From: Bacteroidetes bacterium GWF2_43_63
GTDB taxonomy: Bacteria > Bacteroidota > Bacteroidia > Bacteroidales > DTU049
Length of the DNA stretch: 64,000 nt
Direction of reading: 5' to 3'
NCBI GenBank assembly: GCA_001769275.1
Contig: MEOQ01000012.1
Span: 81,633 to 145,632, forward strand
Shown here: one piece after another, positions 21,852 to 29,749 of the stretch
Layout of the letters: each line of letters starts with the position of its first letter
Numbering within the stretch: the stretch's first letter is position 1
The notes under the pieces: model-generated
The model's input: the letters and a program-made list of their open reading frames with translations, nothing else
Told to the model about the DNA's origin: nothing
Databases searched by the model: none
Translations under genes and position numbers: made by a program

Positions 21852-22292
21852 ATGAAAAAACTAATCATTGCTTTGCTTTTGCTGGCACCGATCATACAAC
21901 TGACTGCGCAGGAATCTACCTATCAGGGTGTCATTGATAAATTCTTTTCGATTTACAAAGGCGACGGACCGGAGAAAGCGATTGACTACATATTCTCTAC
22001 CAATCCCTATCTTGAGCCCAATTCTGAGCAGGTAACCGCTATTAAATTAAAACTTGCAACTGCGGTTGCGGTCATTGGTGATTATTACGGATTCGATCCC
22101 GTTGTTGTAAAAGAACTGGGCCCTTCAATGGCAATTGGCACCTACATGGTCAGATATAAACGACAGCCACTTTTCTTCACATTCATTCTGTACAAACCCG
22201 ATAAAATCTGGCAAATCCAGACACTGCGCTTCGATGATAAAATTGAATCTTTGCAGATGAATGATTTCGAAAACAAAGCTGCGACAAAATAG
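21852..22292 (+). CDS. Secreted protein of unknown function, 146 residues
   Basis: Starts on the base after the acyltransferase stop, so it is translationally linked to it. MKKLIIALLLLAPIIQLTAQ is a signal peptide. The mature part (STYQGVIDKFFSIYKGDGPE...) is a small globular alpha/beta domain, with MAIGTYMVRYKRQPLFFTFI and IWQIQTLRFDDKIE near the end, reminiscent of the small SnoaL/NTF2-like domains, but I do not recognise a family. Possible partner of the acyltransferase; no direct evidence. Confidence 0.65.
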   Translation: MKKLIIALLLLAPIIQLTAQESTYQGVIDKFFSIYKGDGPEKAIDYIFSTNPYLEPNSEQVTAIKLKLATAVAVIGDYYGFDPVVVKELGPSMAIGTYMVRYKRQPLFFTFILYKPDKIWQIQTLRFDDKIESLQMNDFENKAATK

Positions 22293-22320
22293 GCTGAATT
22301 GTTTTTCGCCTTCGTAAGTT

Positions 22321-22914
22321 CTATTTCTCAATATAAAAGTTCCCGTTGAGCTTTACAATTCCGATTGAATTGTTGTCGGGCTTGTCGACATTGAGGTGAA
22401 CGGAACCACAAACAGTATTTCTGTCGATCTGATTAATTGTTATTGCGCCGGGATCGGGCATACCGCTGGCCCAGTTGAACCAGATTGTTCCGGCCTCGGT
22501 TTGCAAGCTGACCTTGGCAAAATAATCATTATCGAAATCCATGTTTTTGTAGATCCCGGGATTTATTTTAATCCCATTTTTTGTATACAGGGATATGGCT
22601 ATACTTACCTTATCCTCCGCTCCTGAAGCCAATTTCACGATCCCATCCAAATAAATTTCCGCAACAGAATCATTCGTGAAAATAAATTTCTGTTTATTAA
22701 TGGCAAATACACTATCGCCAGTAATAAATCCCTTGTTCTCTTTCAATCCTTTTTTGTCAACAAACAGCGTAAGTGAAGTTTCTTTCACACATTCATTTTT
22801 TGCGGACAGCGAATCATCGGCATCACTGCTTCCTGCACGCTGCTTACCACCGCATGATGAGAATAATAATAAAACTGAGACAATCAGGAAAAGACTTACA
22901 TTGGTTGTTTTCAT
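22321..22914 (-). CDS. Lipoprotein of unknown function
   Basis: 197 residues. The N-terminus ...VSVLLLFSSC has a lipobox with the acylated Cys at residue 21. The rest is Ser/Asp-rich and then beta-rich (FITGDSVFAINKQKF, IWFNWASGMPDPGAITI). Its ATG overlaps the stop of the NadR-like kinase gene by 4 nt, so it is translated as part of that operon. No domain is recognised. Confidence 0.7.
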   Translation of the reverse strand: MKTTNVSLFLIVSVLLLFSSCGGKQRAGSSDADDSLSAKNECVKETSLTLFVDKKGLKENKGFITGDSVFAINKQKFIFTNDSVAEIYLDGIVKLASGAEDKVSIAISLYTKNGIKINPGIYKNMDFDNDYFAKVSLQTEAGTIWFNWASGMPDPGAITINQIDRNTVCGSVHLNVDKPDNNSIGIVKLNGNFYIEK

Positions 22915-23450
22915 AAACAGGATTTGTTTCGCAATAATTCTTCAACAATCTTGCTGGCAAATTGCAGGCGGTCCTCTCCTTCTCCAATGACCTCTGCTAC
23001 ATTGCCATAATATTCCACTACCTGCTCTTGATAAAGCGTCATCAGATGTTCGCGACGGTGAGGATCTTCGCGCTGTGGATCGGGTTCCCACGGTAAATCG
23101 ATATTGCACAAAAGAACAAGATCGTATTTCCTTTTATTCAACTCATCAATAATCCAGGAGTGACAATGACCAAACTTATCATCGCACCAGATTTTGGTTA
23201 CGAGCAATTCCGTATCACAAAATACAAGTTTGTTTTCAATGGCTGCATTGTCTTCATTCAGAATCTGCTGCTGTGCAATTTTCAGAATGTCGTCAAAATT
23301 ATACTCACGTCCGAGTTTTTCAAGATATTCACGGGCGTATTCCGGAACAGATACTCCACCAAATTTTGCAGCCAAATATTCCGCAAGGGTTGATTTACCA
23401 GTGCTTTCAGGGCCTGTCACAGCAATACGAATGGCATCATGCATCAACAT
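22911..23450 (-). CDS. NadR-type nucleoside kinase (ATP-binding)
   Basis: P-loop kinase of the NadR C-terminal class. Walker A is GPESTGKS (residues 13-20), followed by VPEYAREYLEKLG and the lid-like PWEPDPQREDPHRREH. In Bacteroidota such stand-alone kinases sit next to pnuC and phosphorylate nicotinamide riboside to NMN. 179 residues with no NadR adenylyltransferase domain. The 3' end of pnuC overlaps its start by 14 nt, indicating coupled translation. The substrate is inferred from context and could be another vitamin nucleoside. Confidence 0.85.
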   Translation of the reverse strand: MLMHDAIRIAVTGPESTGKSTLAEYLAAKFGGVSVPEYAREYLEKLGREYNFDDILKIAQQQILNEDNAAIENKLVFCDTELLVTKIWCDDKFGHCHSWIIDELNKRKYDLVLLCNIDLPWEPDPQREDPHRREHLMTLYQEQVVEYYGNVAEVIGEGEDRLQFASKIVEELLRNKSCL

Positions 23451-24039
23451 GCTTCATCTTTTTTCGCCATGAAAAATAACCGACCACAGCCATTACACAA
23501 AGAAAAATATACAAAACCAGTGTTGGATACATCTCTTGCGAAAAATACAGATAGCATGAAATCACATCTACAACCAGCCATATAAGCCAGTTTTCAATTT
23601 TCTTGCGGGCCAGCATCCATGTGGCAGAAAAGCTGAGTGCCGTAACAAGGCCATCGAGTAGTGGAGTTGTTGAATCGGTAAAATTATACAGTAGCAGAGC
23701 AATTAGCATGAACAAAACAAAGACGGAAATAACTGTATAAATCCATGTTCGCAATTTTGTATGTGAAATTCTGAGCTTATATGCTTTGTTGCCGCGCTTA
23801 TCGCCAAAACGCCAGGTATACCAGCCATAGGCACTCATGCCAACATAATAAACCATCAGAATCATGAGAGCATATAAGCGCTGCGAGGCGTACACCCAGA
23901 TGTACATGGTTACATTCAGAATACTAATAATCCAAAAAAACGAATTGATGCGTATCTGCAGAAAAACAGCAATGATGCCAAGTGCAGCTGCAGCAAGCTC
24001 AAACCAGTTGGTGATTATATAGTTCAGAATTTCGTTCAT
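23437..24039 (-). CDS. pnuC: PnuC-family vitamin transporter
   Basis: Inner-membrane protein, about 7 helices in 200 residues, as in the PnuC family, which moves nicotinamide riboside (or, in PnuT, thiamine) by facilitated diffusion; trapping depends on a downstream kinase. The family motif YGWYTWRFG (WxxW-type) is present. The ATG directly follows the stop of the MTH1187-like gene, and its end overlaps the NadR-type kinase gene. That neighbour favours nicotinamide riboside, but the MTH1187-like gene leaves thiamine open. Confidence 0.9.
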   Translation of the reverse strand: MNEILNYIITNWFELAAAALGIIAVFLQIRINSFFWIISILNVTMYIWVYASQRLYALMILMVYYVGMSAYGWYTWRFGDKRGNKAYKLRISHTKLRTWIYTVISVFVLFMLIALLLYNFTDSTTPLLDGLVTALSFSATWMLARKKIENWLIWLVVDVISCYLYFSQEMYPTLVLYIFLCVMAVVGYFSWRKKMKHVDA

Positions 24040-24300
24040 TTATTGCGCAACATAATCCTCGTCAAGGGTAGCATTGGCCATCTTTAAAATGAAAATACTG
24101 TGTGGCAGTTCCATTGCTTTTTCGATTTCGGCAGTGATAATGCGCATCACATCGCCATATTCACCAAACACCTGGGTGCTCATGCCGTTTGATTTCACTG
24201 AGATTTCGCTGTAAGAATTCAATTGCGCAATAAATTTTTTTATTGGTACTTTGAATTCCTCTGTCAGCGGGTAATATGAAATGTCGATGCTGATTTTCAT
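24040..24300 (-). CDS. MTH1187/YkoF-like small protein
   Basis: 86 residues. IDISYYPLTEEFKVPIKKFI and NGMSTQVFGEYGDVMRIITA match the MTH1187/YkoF fold (a ferredoxin-like barrel; YkoF relatives bind thiamine or hydroxymethylpyrimidine). Cytoplasmic, with no signal. It is immediately followed by pnuC with no gap, which suggests the two act together. I identified the family by eye; ligand binding is an inference. Confidence 0.6.
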   Translation of the reverse strand: MKISIDISYYPLTEEFKVPIKKFIAQLNSYSEISVKSNGMSTQVFGEYGDVMRIITAEIEKAMELPHSIFILKMANATLDEDYVAQ

Positions 24301-24318
24301 CGTAAAAAATGTTTTTGG

Positions 24319-24948
24319 TTATTCCGCCAGATTTTTTGAGCTTCTTCTGCTTTTAATAATCTTGTACAGATAAAATAAAGCCGCTCCGCCCAGTACAGCC
24401 AGCACAACGATATCAATCACGTGCGAATACTTCATCACCTCTTCCCAGTTTTCGCGAAGGATAAACCCAACCCAGGTGAGAAATGTATTCCATATACCCG
24501 CACCAATAGTAGTGAAGAGTATGAATTTTGGAATATTCATTTTCCCGAATCCGGCCGGGATTGAAATAAGATGTCGAACAATTGGAATAAAACGGGCAAT
24601 CAAAATGGTGATTTCTCCACGTTTCGCAAAGAATTTTTCCGACATTTCCAGATGGTGCTGATTCAGCAACAAATATTTTCCAAAGCGCGCTATGAATGGC
24701 TTTCCGCCATAATAGCCGATGTAATAGGAAATCATAGAACCAACAATACTTCCAAGTGTTGAAGCAATAATAACTCCTGCCCAGGTCAAATTGCCATCCA
24801 CAATATTGAAACCTGCAAAAGGCATCACGGCCTCACTGGGTATTGGAAGCACCATGCTTTCCATCACCATCAAAATAAAAATGCCAACATATCCTGTTGA
24901 AGCAATAAAGGCAGTTGCCCACAACGCAATTTTTTCTGTAATTCCCAT
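24319..24948 (-). CDS. DedA family membrane protein
   Basis: 209 residues with a DedA/SNARE-associated pattern: GIFILMVMESMVLPIPSEAV (re-entrant helix with the acidic and Pro motif), LGSIVGSMISYYIGYYGGKP and ARFIPIVRHLISIPAGFGKM (the conserved RFxPxxR motif). DedA proteins are thought to scramble or flip undecaprenyl phosphate or phospholipids. First gene of a five-gene minus-strand run ending at the lipoprotein; a -7 box TATTTTTG (24967-24974) lies upstream. Confidence 0.92.
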   Translation of the reverse strand: MGITEKIALWATAFIASTGYVGIFILMVMESMVLPIPSEAVMPFAGFNIVDGNLTWAGVIIASTLGSIVGSMISYYIGYYGGKPFIARFGKYLLLNQHHLEMSEKFFAKRGEITILIARFIPIVRHLISIPAGFGKMNIPKFILFTTIGAGIWNTFLTWVGFILRENWEEVMKYSHVIDIVVLAVLGGAALFYLYKIIKSRRSSKNLAE

Positions 24949-24966
24949 AGCAGTTTAAATAATGCT

Positions 24967-24974
24967 CAAAAATA
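24967..24974 (-). promoter_or_regulatory. -7 promoter box upstream of dedA operon
   Basis: TATTTTTG on the minus strand predicts a start near 24963, about 14 nt before the dedA ATG. No -33 box at the right spacing. Confidence 0.4.
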
Positions 24975-25122
24975 GCAACAATTTGAAAACCGGGTGAAAC
25001 AAATATTCGGTTCAGGCAAATCTGCAGCTTCCGGAAAATTTGGATTCGGGATAAATAAAATATTTCAACCAGATTTCCCGTTGATATTCTATTGAGCCAT
25101 TTATTCACAAAAACCCTAAGCC

Positions 25123-25962
25123 ATGAGAACCATCATCTTCGCAGTAATACTGCTTGCAGCCTTTGTTTCGCATGCACAAATGATTTCGGAACTGCAAAAA
25201 TCCGGTAGCATAAAATGCTATACCATTGGCAATGATTCGAGTGTGCATTACGCGCTGCCATTGGCTATTCGCCTCGTGAATGCTGCTAAAACAAAGCTCG
25301 ATGTGAAGATTCCGGCCGGATTTGTTTTCGTTGCAACGGATTCGTCCTATCAGAATATTGTAATCACTGAATCCATAGTCGCCACGCTGCAGCCAGGACA
25401 AACGAAACAGATAAACCTGCGCGGCATGTGCATGGAACAAAGCGATCATGCGCCCAGCGGAACCTGTCATTACAATCCCGATAAAATGGCAGCTGATAAA
25501 ATTGTAAAACTTGCTCAGTTTATCGAGAAAAACAAATTCTGGTCTCCCGCCGGACAACAAGCCATGTGGACACTCATCGACGATGAACCGCTCTATGGGG
25601 TTTCATCGCTCGACACCTCTCAGGCAGCCATTTTGCAGAAATATTTATCCGAGCTTACCGGAAAAAAAATCGAGGAAATCCCCGCCGATGAGTCATATTT
25701 ATACGATTATCAGGTAAAGCCGCACAAAGTGACTGTTGGCGGTGAAGTTGAATTCAATATGAAGCACAAAATAATGGTTGTCTGGGCACTTTACAGCGAA
25801 GATGGCATTCTGCTTCGCGAAATGTATAACGGCCCCGTTGAAGGTCACCAGACGCTCAATTTCGAGTATGATGCCGAAGTCTATTCCGATCCGGTGTATT
25901 ACCTGAAGCTGGTTGCCGACGATAAAATTCTTTACAATAAAAGATTATCGTTTGACCGGTAG
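25123..25962 (+). CDS. Secreted protein of unknown function
   Basis: 279 residues; MRTIIFAVILLAAFVSHAQ is a signal peptide. The middle holds LRGMCMEQSDHAPSGTCHYN with two cysteines that might pair. The C-terminal 80 or so residues (VTVGGEVEFNMKHKIMVVWA...) look like an Ig-like beta domain. No family was recognised. It is single, ended by a long hairpin. Confidence 0.65.
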   Translation: MRTIIFAVILLAAFVSHAQMISELQKSGSIKCYTIGNDSSVHYALPLAIRLVNAAKTKLDVKIPAGFVFVATDSSYQNIVITESIVATLQPGQTKQINLRGMCMEQSDHAPSGTCHYNPDKMAADKIVKLAQFIEKNKFWSPAGQQAMWTLIDDEPLYGVSSLDTSQAAILQKYLSELTGKKIEEIPADESYLYDYQVKPHKVTVGGEVEFNMKHKIMVVWALYSEDGILLREMYNGPVEGHQTLNFEYDAEVYSDPVYYLKLVADDKILYNKRLSFDR

Positions 25963-25970
25963 ATTTATTT

Positions 25971-26001
25971 AATTCCTCGAAGGGTAACCCTTCGAGGAAT
26001 T
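25971..26001. terminator. Long perfect hairpin, probable terminator
   Basis: AATTCCTCGAAGGG-TAA-CCCTTCGAGGAATT: a 14-bp perfect stem just after the previous stop. The following U-content is modest, so termination is likely but not certain; it could work on both strands. Confidence 0.65.
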
Positions 26002-26016
26002 GTAAATATTTTTATT

Positions 26017-26024
26017 TATATTTG
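26017..26024 (+). promoter_or_regulatory. -7 promoter box (TATATTTG)
   Basis: TATATTTG ends 20 nt before the ATG at 26045, predicting a leader of about 16 nt. No -33 match at the standard spacing. Confidence 0.4.
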
Positions 26025-26044
26025 TCTCAAAATAACTCAACATT

Positions 26045-26428
26045 ATGAAACTATTCATGTTTTTCGTCGCAGCATTTGCCACAATGTCTTCACTGAACCT
26101 CAATGCTCAGAACACCTACAAAATCTCACTTGCTGGGCAGACAACCGATACCATTTCACGACAGGAAATTGCAGCTAATCCGGTTGTGGCCGTGATCGGT
26201 GTTTCACAATCGGTTGAATTATTTGAGGTTGAATCCTTTGAGTTTACTTATATGAATTCCGACGGAGATCTGATTACCATTGCAACAAAAAGCAACCGTC
26301 TGAACGATGGAATGTTGAGTGCGCTTAAAAACGCATCACTGAAAAAAATTTATCTGGAAAACGTTTTGTTCACACTTAACGGAGAAACGAGACCAGCAGC
26401 CAGTGCAAGATTCTTTCTCAAAGACTGA
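26045..26428 (+). CDS. Secreted protein similar to the GldM C-terminal domain
   Basis: 127 residues with a signal peptide (MKLFMFFVAAFATMSSLNLNAQ). The body, TISRQEIAANPVVAVIGVSQ then FEVESFEFTYMNSDGD, resembles the C-terminal beta domain of GldM, the gliding/T9SS stator protein, in which a short motif of this kind recurs. Here it is a stand-alone secreted domain with no GldM transmembrane part. Family assignment is by eye. Not linked to other gliding genes here. Confidence 0.5.
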   Translation: MKLFMFFVAAFATMSSLNLNAQNTYKISLAGQTTDTISRQEIAANPVVAVIGVSQSVELFEVESFEFTYMNSDGDLITIATKSNRLNDGMLSALKNASLKKIYLENVLFTLNGETRPAASARFFLKD

Positions 26429-26469
26429 TATCACACACTAAGCTTTTGACTCATTAAAACCTGATTGTT

Positions 26470-27174
26470 TTAAAACAGACACAGCCCGATACCAACGGTA
26501 AGCCGCGGTAGTTCGGCTGAATGGAAGGGCTGTTTGATAATATCACTCATTCTGTATCGGCCGAAAATGGTGAATTTGTTAATGCCAATGGCAGCATACA
26601 AGCCATACTGGTATTTCTCGACATAATGCAGGCGGCTTATTCTGTTGCGTTCGATCTGATTAAAATCAATTTCATCTTTCGTCGCCAGAGTGCGATTGAA
26701 ATTCCAGTCAGCATAACCTCCTGCATCGAGATAATGGCCAATATAATTGCCCCGTTTTGTGTCGAAATTAAAACGGAAGTACAACCCGGTTCCTAATGTC
26801 ATAACACTAATACTCTGAGATTTATGCTTTAGTGAATCCGGGAACGTCTTGGTATCATTCTGCGCATATGAATAATTGTACGTGTCAAAATCCAGCAGAT
26901 ATCCAACGGAAAAAAAGTTGCTTACGCGATGTTTCCACATCCAGCCGACTCGAACACCTGAGGATGAAAAAGGCTGCACGGTAGCAGCATCATTGGTTTC
27001 AGTTGGAATGGCAAAGTGCCAGCCTACGAAGGAGTTGAAAAAACGTTTTCCATTCGGGCCATTGTCCGGACGCAAAGTGTCGTAAGGAGTGACCGTTTCG
27101 TCAACAACAGGGTACTGAGCCATAGAGGCTAAAACAATCAAAAGAAACAAAAAAGAAAATGATATTTTTTTCAT
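26470..27174 (-). CDS. Predicted outer-membrane beta-barrel protein
   Basis: 234 residues; MKKISFSFLFLLIVLASMAQ is the signal peptide. The rest is barrel-like (GVRVGWMWKHRVSNFFSVGY, YGLYAAIGINKFTIFGRYRM) and ends ...TVGIGLCLF, a terminal Phe as in outer-membrane barrels. It begins 10 nt after the subtilase gene, so the two are probably co-transcribed. Function unknown. Confidence 0.7.
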   Translation of the reverse strand: MKKISFSFLFLLIVLASMAQYPVVDETVTPYDTLRPDNGPNGKRFFNSFVGWHFAIPTETNDAATVQPFSSSGVRVGWMWKHRVSNFFSVGYLLDFDTYNYSYAQNDTKTFPDSLKHKSQSISVMTLGTGLYFRFNFDTKRGNYIGHYLDAGGYADWNFNRTLATKDEIDFNQIERNRISRLHYVEKYQYGLYAAIGINKFTIFGRYRMSDIIKQPFHSAELPRLTVGIGLCLF

Positions 27175-27184
27175 GACAATGTTT

Positions 27185-28738
27185 TTAGAATTTATAGGAT
27201 TCGTTCAATCCGCTATAATGTACTCTCAGAATATCGCCGGGCTGAAAGTCGCTCCGGTTCATGCGCAGCACTTCATAATCAGATACAGAAATAACCTTGT
27301 ACCAAATCAATTTTCCATCAGGTTTGCTGCAATGCACATAACAGTAATTATTTTCAGTGCTGTCGGTCGGATCTTTTACCACAGAAACGATTACAGACGT
27401 GTCAGCAAGCAAAATGTCAATGTCGGCCAGTGATTCCACCTCAATATTCATAAAATACGATGCCTGCGGAATTCCATAGCCGTGCGCGTAATCGTAATAT
27501 GGGTAAAGATGTCCCGATTTCTGAATTTCAAGAAACATGTCATAAGCTTTCACACCGGGCTTTGCCTGCATAGCACAAGCTGCGAATCCCGCTGTCAGTG
27601 GCGACGCAAATGAAGTTCCGTAATGCACACCCGTACCTTTTTTGCCGTAGGCATATACTTGTCCGGCCGCACAGACATTGGGTTTCAGACGTCCGTCGGC
27701 AGTAGGGCCAAAGGAACTAAAGTTGATGTGATAGCCAGAGTAAGGATCTACACCACCAACCGATAAAATACTATCGGCGTCGGCAGGCGCCCCAATGTAT
27801 TTCCAGTCGCCATCGCCCTCATTGCCGGCTGCATTCACCACCAGTATTCCTTTCGAAGCAGCCATATTGGCCCCGCGAGTAACAAACGATGTCTGACCAT
27901 CCATTTCATAAGGGAAATAACGGTGAAAAGTATAGCCGAGGCTGCTGTTTACAACATCGGCCCCGTTCTGGTCGGCCCATTCAAGCGCAGCCACCCAGTT
28001 TTCTTCTTCGGAAAAGGGCTCAGCATTGACCTCGGTTCGGGCGAGCAGAAATTCAGCATCAGTCGCCATTCCAAAAGGATCGCCAGCAGTATCAATTCCC
28101 GCAATGCAGCACATAACCGTGGTTCCGTGCGAGCTAAAGCCATACACATTTTCCTTATTACGAGTAAAATCCCATGTTTTGATGATTCGGTTGTTGTCGC
28201 GAACGTGTTTGAAACAAGGCAAAACATCAACGTTTGGAAAACCTCCGTCGAATATGGCAACCCGGATTCCCTTGCCGGTGATTCCCGCTTCGCGGAAAAT
28301 TTCAGTCCCCATCAAACTGAGCTGTTTGCCCTGTAAGCCAGGCGCTCCACCGTAAATAACAGTTGTTGGAGAGTCTTCTGCTGCGACAAAATGCCCATTT
28401 CCGGCGGGTTCAATTTTTTTGACAAACGACAATGTCCGAATGTTATCAATCTGATTATCGGTTGCATACAAACAAACGGCGTTGAACCACCGCGAGGAAT
28501 ACCTGACACTATCGGTCATTTGAGCTAAAACCGCCACATATTGCTGATTAACAGGAATATCGGAGTAATCCCAGACTGGAATTTCATTCACGACCCGACG
28601 TTCAATAGCTTTGGAATCAAAAAATTCAAGAGGGTCGTAACCTGTTGTGTCTTTGTCGGTGAGATAAACCCAGTATTTGTTTTGAGCGCTACTCAAAAGT
28701 GATAGCAAACAAATAAAGGAAGTAAAAAGCAGACGCAT
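27185..28738 (-). CDS. Secreted subtilisin-like serine peptidase (S8)
   Basis: About 517 residues. I used the ATG at 28738 because MRLLFTSFICLLSLLSSAQ is a signal peptide; an in-frame ATG at 28789 adds 17 polar residues. The triad is visible: Asp in VAIFDGGFP (near residue 163), His in SSHGTTVM (near 203), Ser in GTSFASPLTAG (near 376), and the oxyanion Asn in VVNAAGNEGDG. A propeptide-like domain precedes the catalytic one. The last 80 or so residues are a separate beta domain. Bacteroidota relatives are secreted; no sorting signal is obvious at its C-terminus. Confidence 0.93.
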   Translation of the reverse strand: MRLLFTSFICLLSLLSSAQNKYWVYLTDKDTTGYDPLEFFDSKAIERRVVNEIPVWDYSDIPVNQQYVAVLAQMTDSVRYSSRWFNAVCLYATDNQIDNIRTLSFVKKIEPAGNGHFVAAEDSPTTVIYGGAPGLQGKQLSLMGTEIFREAGITGKGIRVAIFDGGFPNVDVLPCFKHVRDNNRIIKTWDFTRNKENVYGFSSHGTTVMCCIAGIDTAGDPFGMATDAEFLLARTEVNAEPFSEEENWVAALEWADQNGADVVNSSLGYTFHRYFPYEMDGQTSFVTRGANMAASKGILVVNAAGNEGDGDWKYIGAPADADSILSVGGVDPYSGYHINFSSFGPTADGRLKPNVCAAGQVYAYGKKGTGVHYGTSFASPLTAGFAACAMQAKPGVKAYDMFLEIQKSGHLYPYYDYAHGYGIPQASYFMNIEVESLADIDILLADTSVIVSVVKDPTDSTENNYCYVHCSKPDGKLIWYKVISVSDYEVLRMNRSDFQPGDILRVHYSGLNESYKF

Positions 28739-29086
28739 ATTTTTTTTGTAAAAATACTGAATTTTAAAATTCAAAGACAAATCAGGCATAAATCATAACT
28801 GTTTGATATCCTTTATTTTAACGATTTTCGAATTATTGTAGTAAAAAGGGAAACACTATATTTTACTTGTTTATTCGTCCATAATCTACCCCATTCGTCA
28901 CAAATAAATGTGTCTGCTTTGCAAAAAAAGATTGGATATTTATTTGTTTTTCATACAGTTACAAAAGCAAATACTCGAACAACCAAATTATTACACCACT
29001 AACAAGCTTACAGTATTGCCGTATATCGATTTTAATAAGCAATTAAAGGTACTTTTGTCATTGAACAACGAAAGTAAATATTACTA
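28739..29086. other. AT-rich intergenic region
   Basis: Holds a 14-bp AT palindrome (GAATTTTAAAATTC, 28759-28772) and a -7-like TACTTTTG (29050-29057) before the small gene at 29087. I see no other gene, hairpin or repeat. Confidence 0.5.
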
Positions 29087-29461
29087 ATGCGACGAATGCG
29101 GAATTTAATATGGCCTGTTTTGTTTTCGGTTACAACAATTTCTGTTTTATGTTTTGTTGTGAAGCCGGAAATTCTTACCGGAACAAATATAACTACCAAA
29201 GAAATAGCTGGTAAAGGTTTGTACCCTGCCACTACATATGCAAGCGCCAAAATGGTGACCACTGGCTCGTTCATGCATCCGGTTGCGTTCAAAGCATTAT
29301 CCCATAGATCATTAGAAATATCATCGGATTTGAAAATTGCATTACGCTTTTACGTGAGTGATAAAAAATTAATGGGGAAACATTTTGAAAAAAAACATTG
29401 CCATCAGTCTGTGAAATCCAGCGCAGGATTTTTTCAAGGGGCCTATGAACAGGCGCTTTAA
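29087..29461 (+). CDS. Possible small secreted protein, 124 residues
   Basis: Begins MRRMRNLIWPVLFSVTTISV with a basic end and a hydrophobic segment like a signal or anchor. Then TKEIAGKGLYPATTYASAKM and a basic, His-rich tail. No family is recognised, and the C-terminal half is not compositionally protein-like. The -7-like box 30 nt upstream supports expression. It could be a remnant or a non-gene. Confidence 0.35.
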   Translation: MRRMRNLIWPVLFSVTTISVLCFVVKPEILTGTNITTKEIAGKGLYPATTYASAKMVTTGSFMHPVAFKALSHRSLEISSDLKIALRFYVSDKKLMGKHFEKKHCHQSVKSSAGFFQGAYEQAL

Positions 29462-29557
29462 GCTGAAAATCATTTAGCAATCAACAAAAAAGCAAAACCG
29501 TTATTCTATTCACTCCATAGTGTGATAAACTACCGGAGAGCATCGTAGAACATGGAA

Positions 29558-29661
29558 TTCCGCCAGAGGGCGGACCAGCTGTCGGTTTTGCTGCAAACAT
29601 AACGATTCCATATCCTCTGCCTCCTTCGTCGCCATCGGACGATGGAATATTATGTTTGCAG
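29558..29661. repeat. Inverted-repeat block with GC-rich hairpins
   Basis: A hairpin CCGCC-AGAG-GGCGG (29560-29573), then CTGCAAACATAACGATTCCAT (29591-29611), whose near-complement ATGGAATATTATGTTTGCAG lies at 29642-29661. Between the arms, CCATCG-GA-CGATGG (29632-29645) forms a smaller hairpin. No conserved protein lies in it. Confidence 0.5.
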
Positions 29662-29701
29662 AAGCTGTCGTTTTGAGACATCCACACGGACTATTCAAAA
29701 A

Positions 29702-29732
29702 TTTGACAGAGAAATTCTTTGTAATATCTTTG
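29702..29732 (+). promoter_or_regulatory. Complete promoter of the membrane protein
   Basis: TTTG (29702-29705), exactly 19 nt, TATCTTTG (29725-29732): a full match to the Bacteroidota consensus. It fixes the ATG at 29750 (17 nt after the box), not an upstream in-frame ATG at 29642. Confidence 0.7.
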
Positions 29733-29749
29733 CTGCCGTAAATAAACCG

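Noticed and set aside
29481..29698. Short frames on the minus strand in the inverted-repeat block
   Set aside because: They span the palindromes, have no homology I can see, and the full promoter at 29702 belongs to the plus-strand gene.
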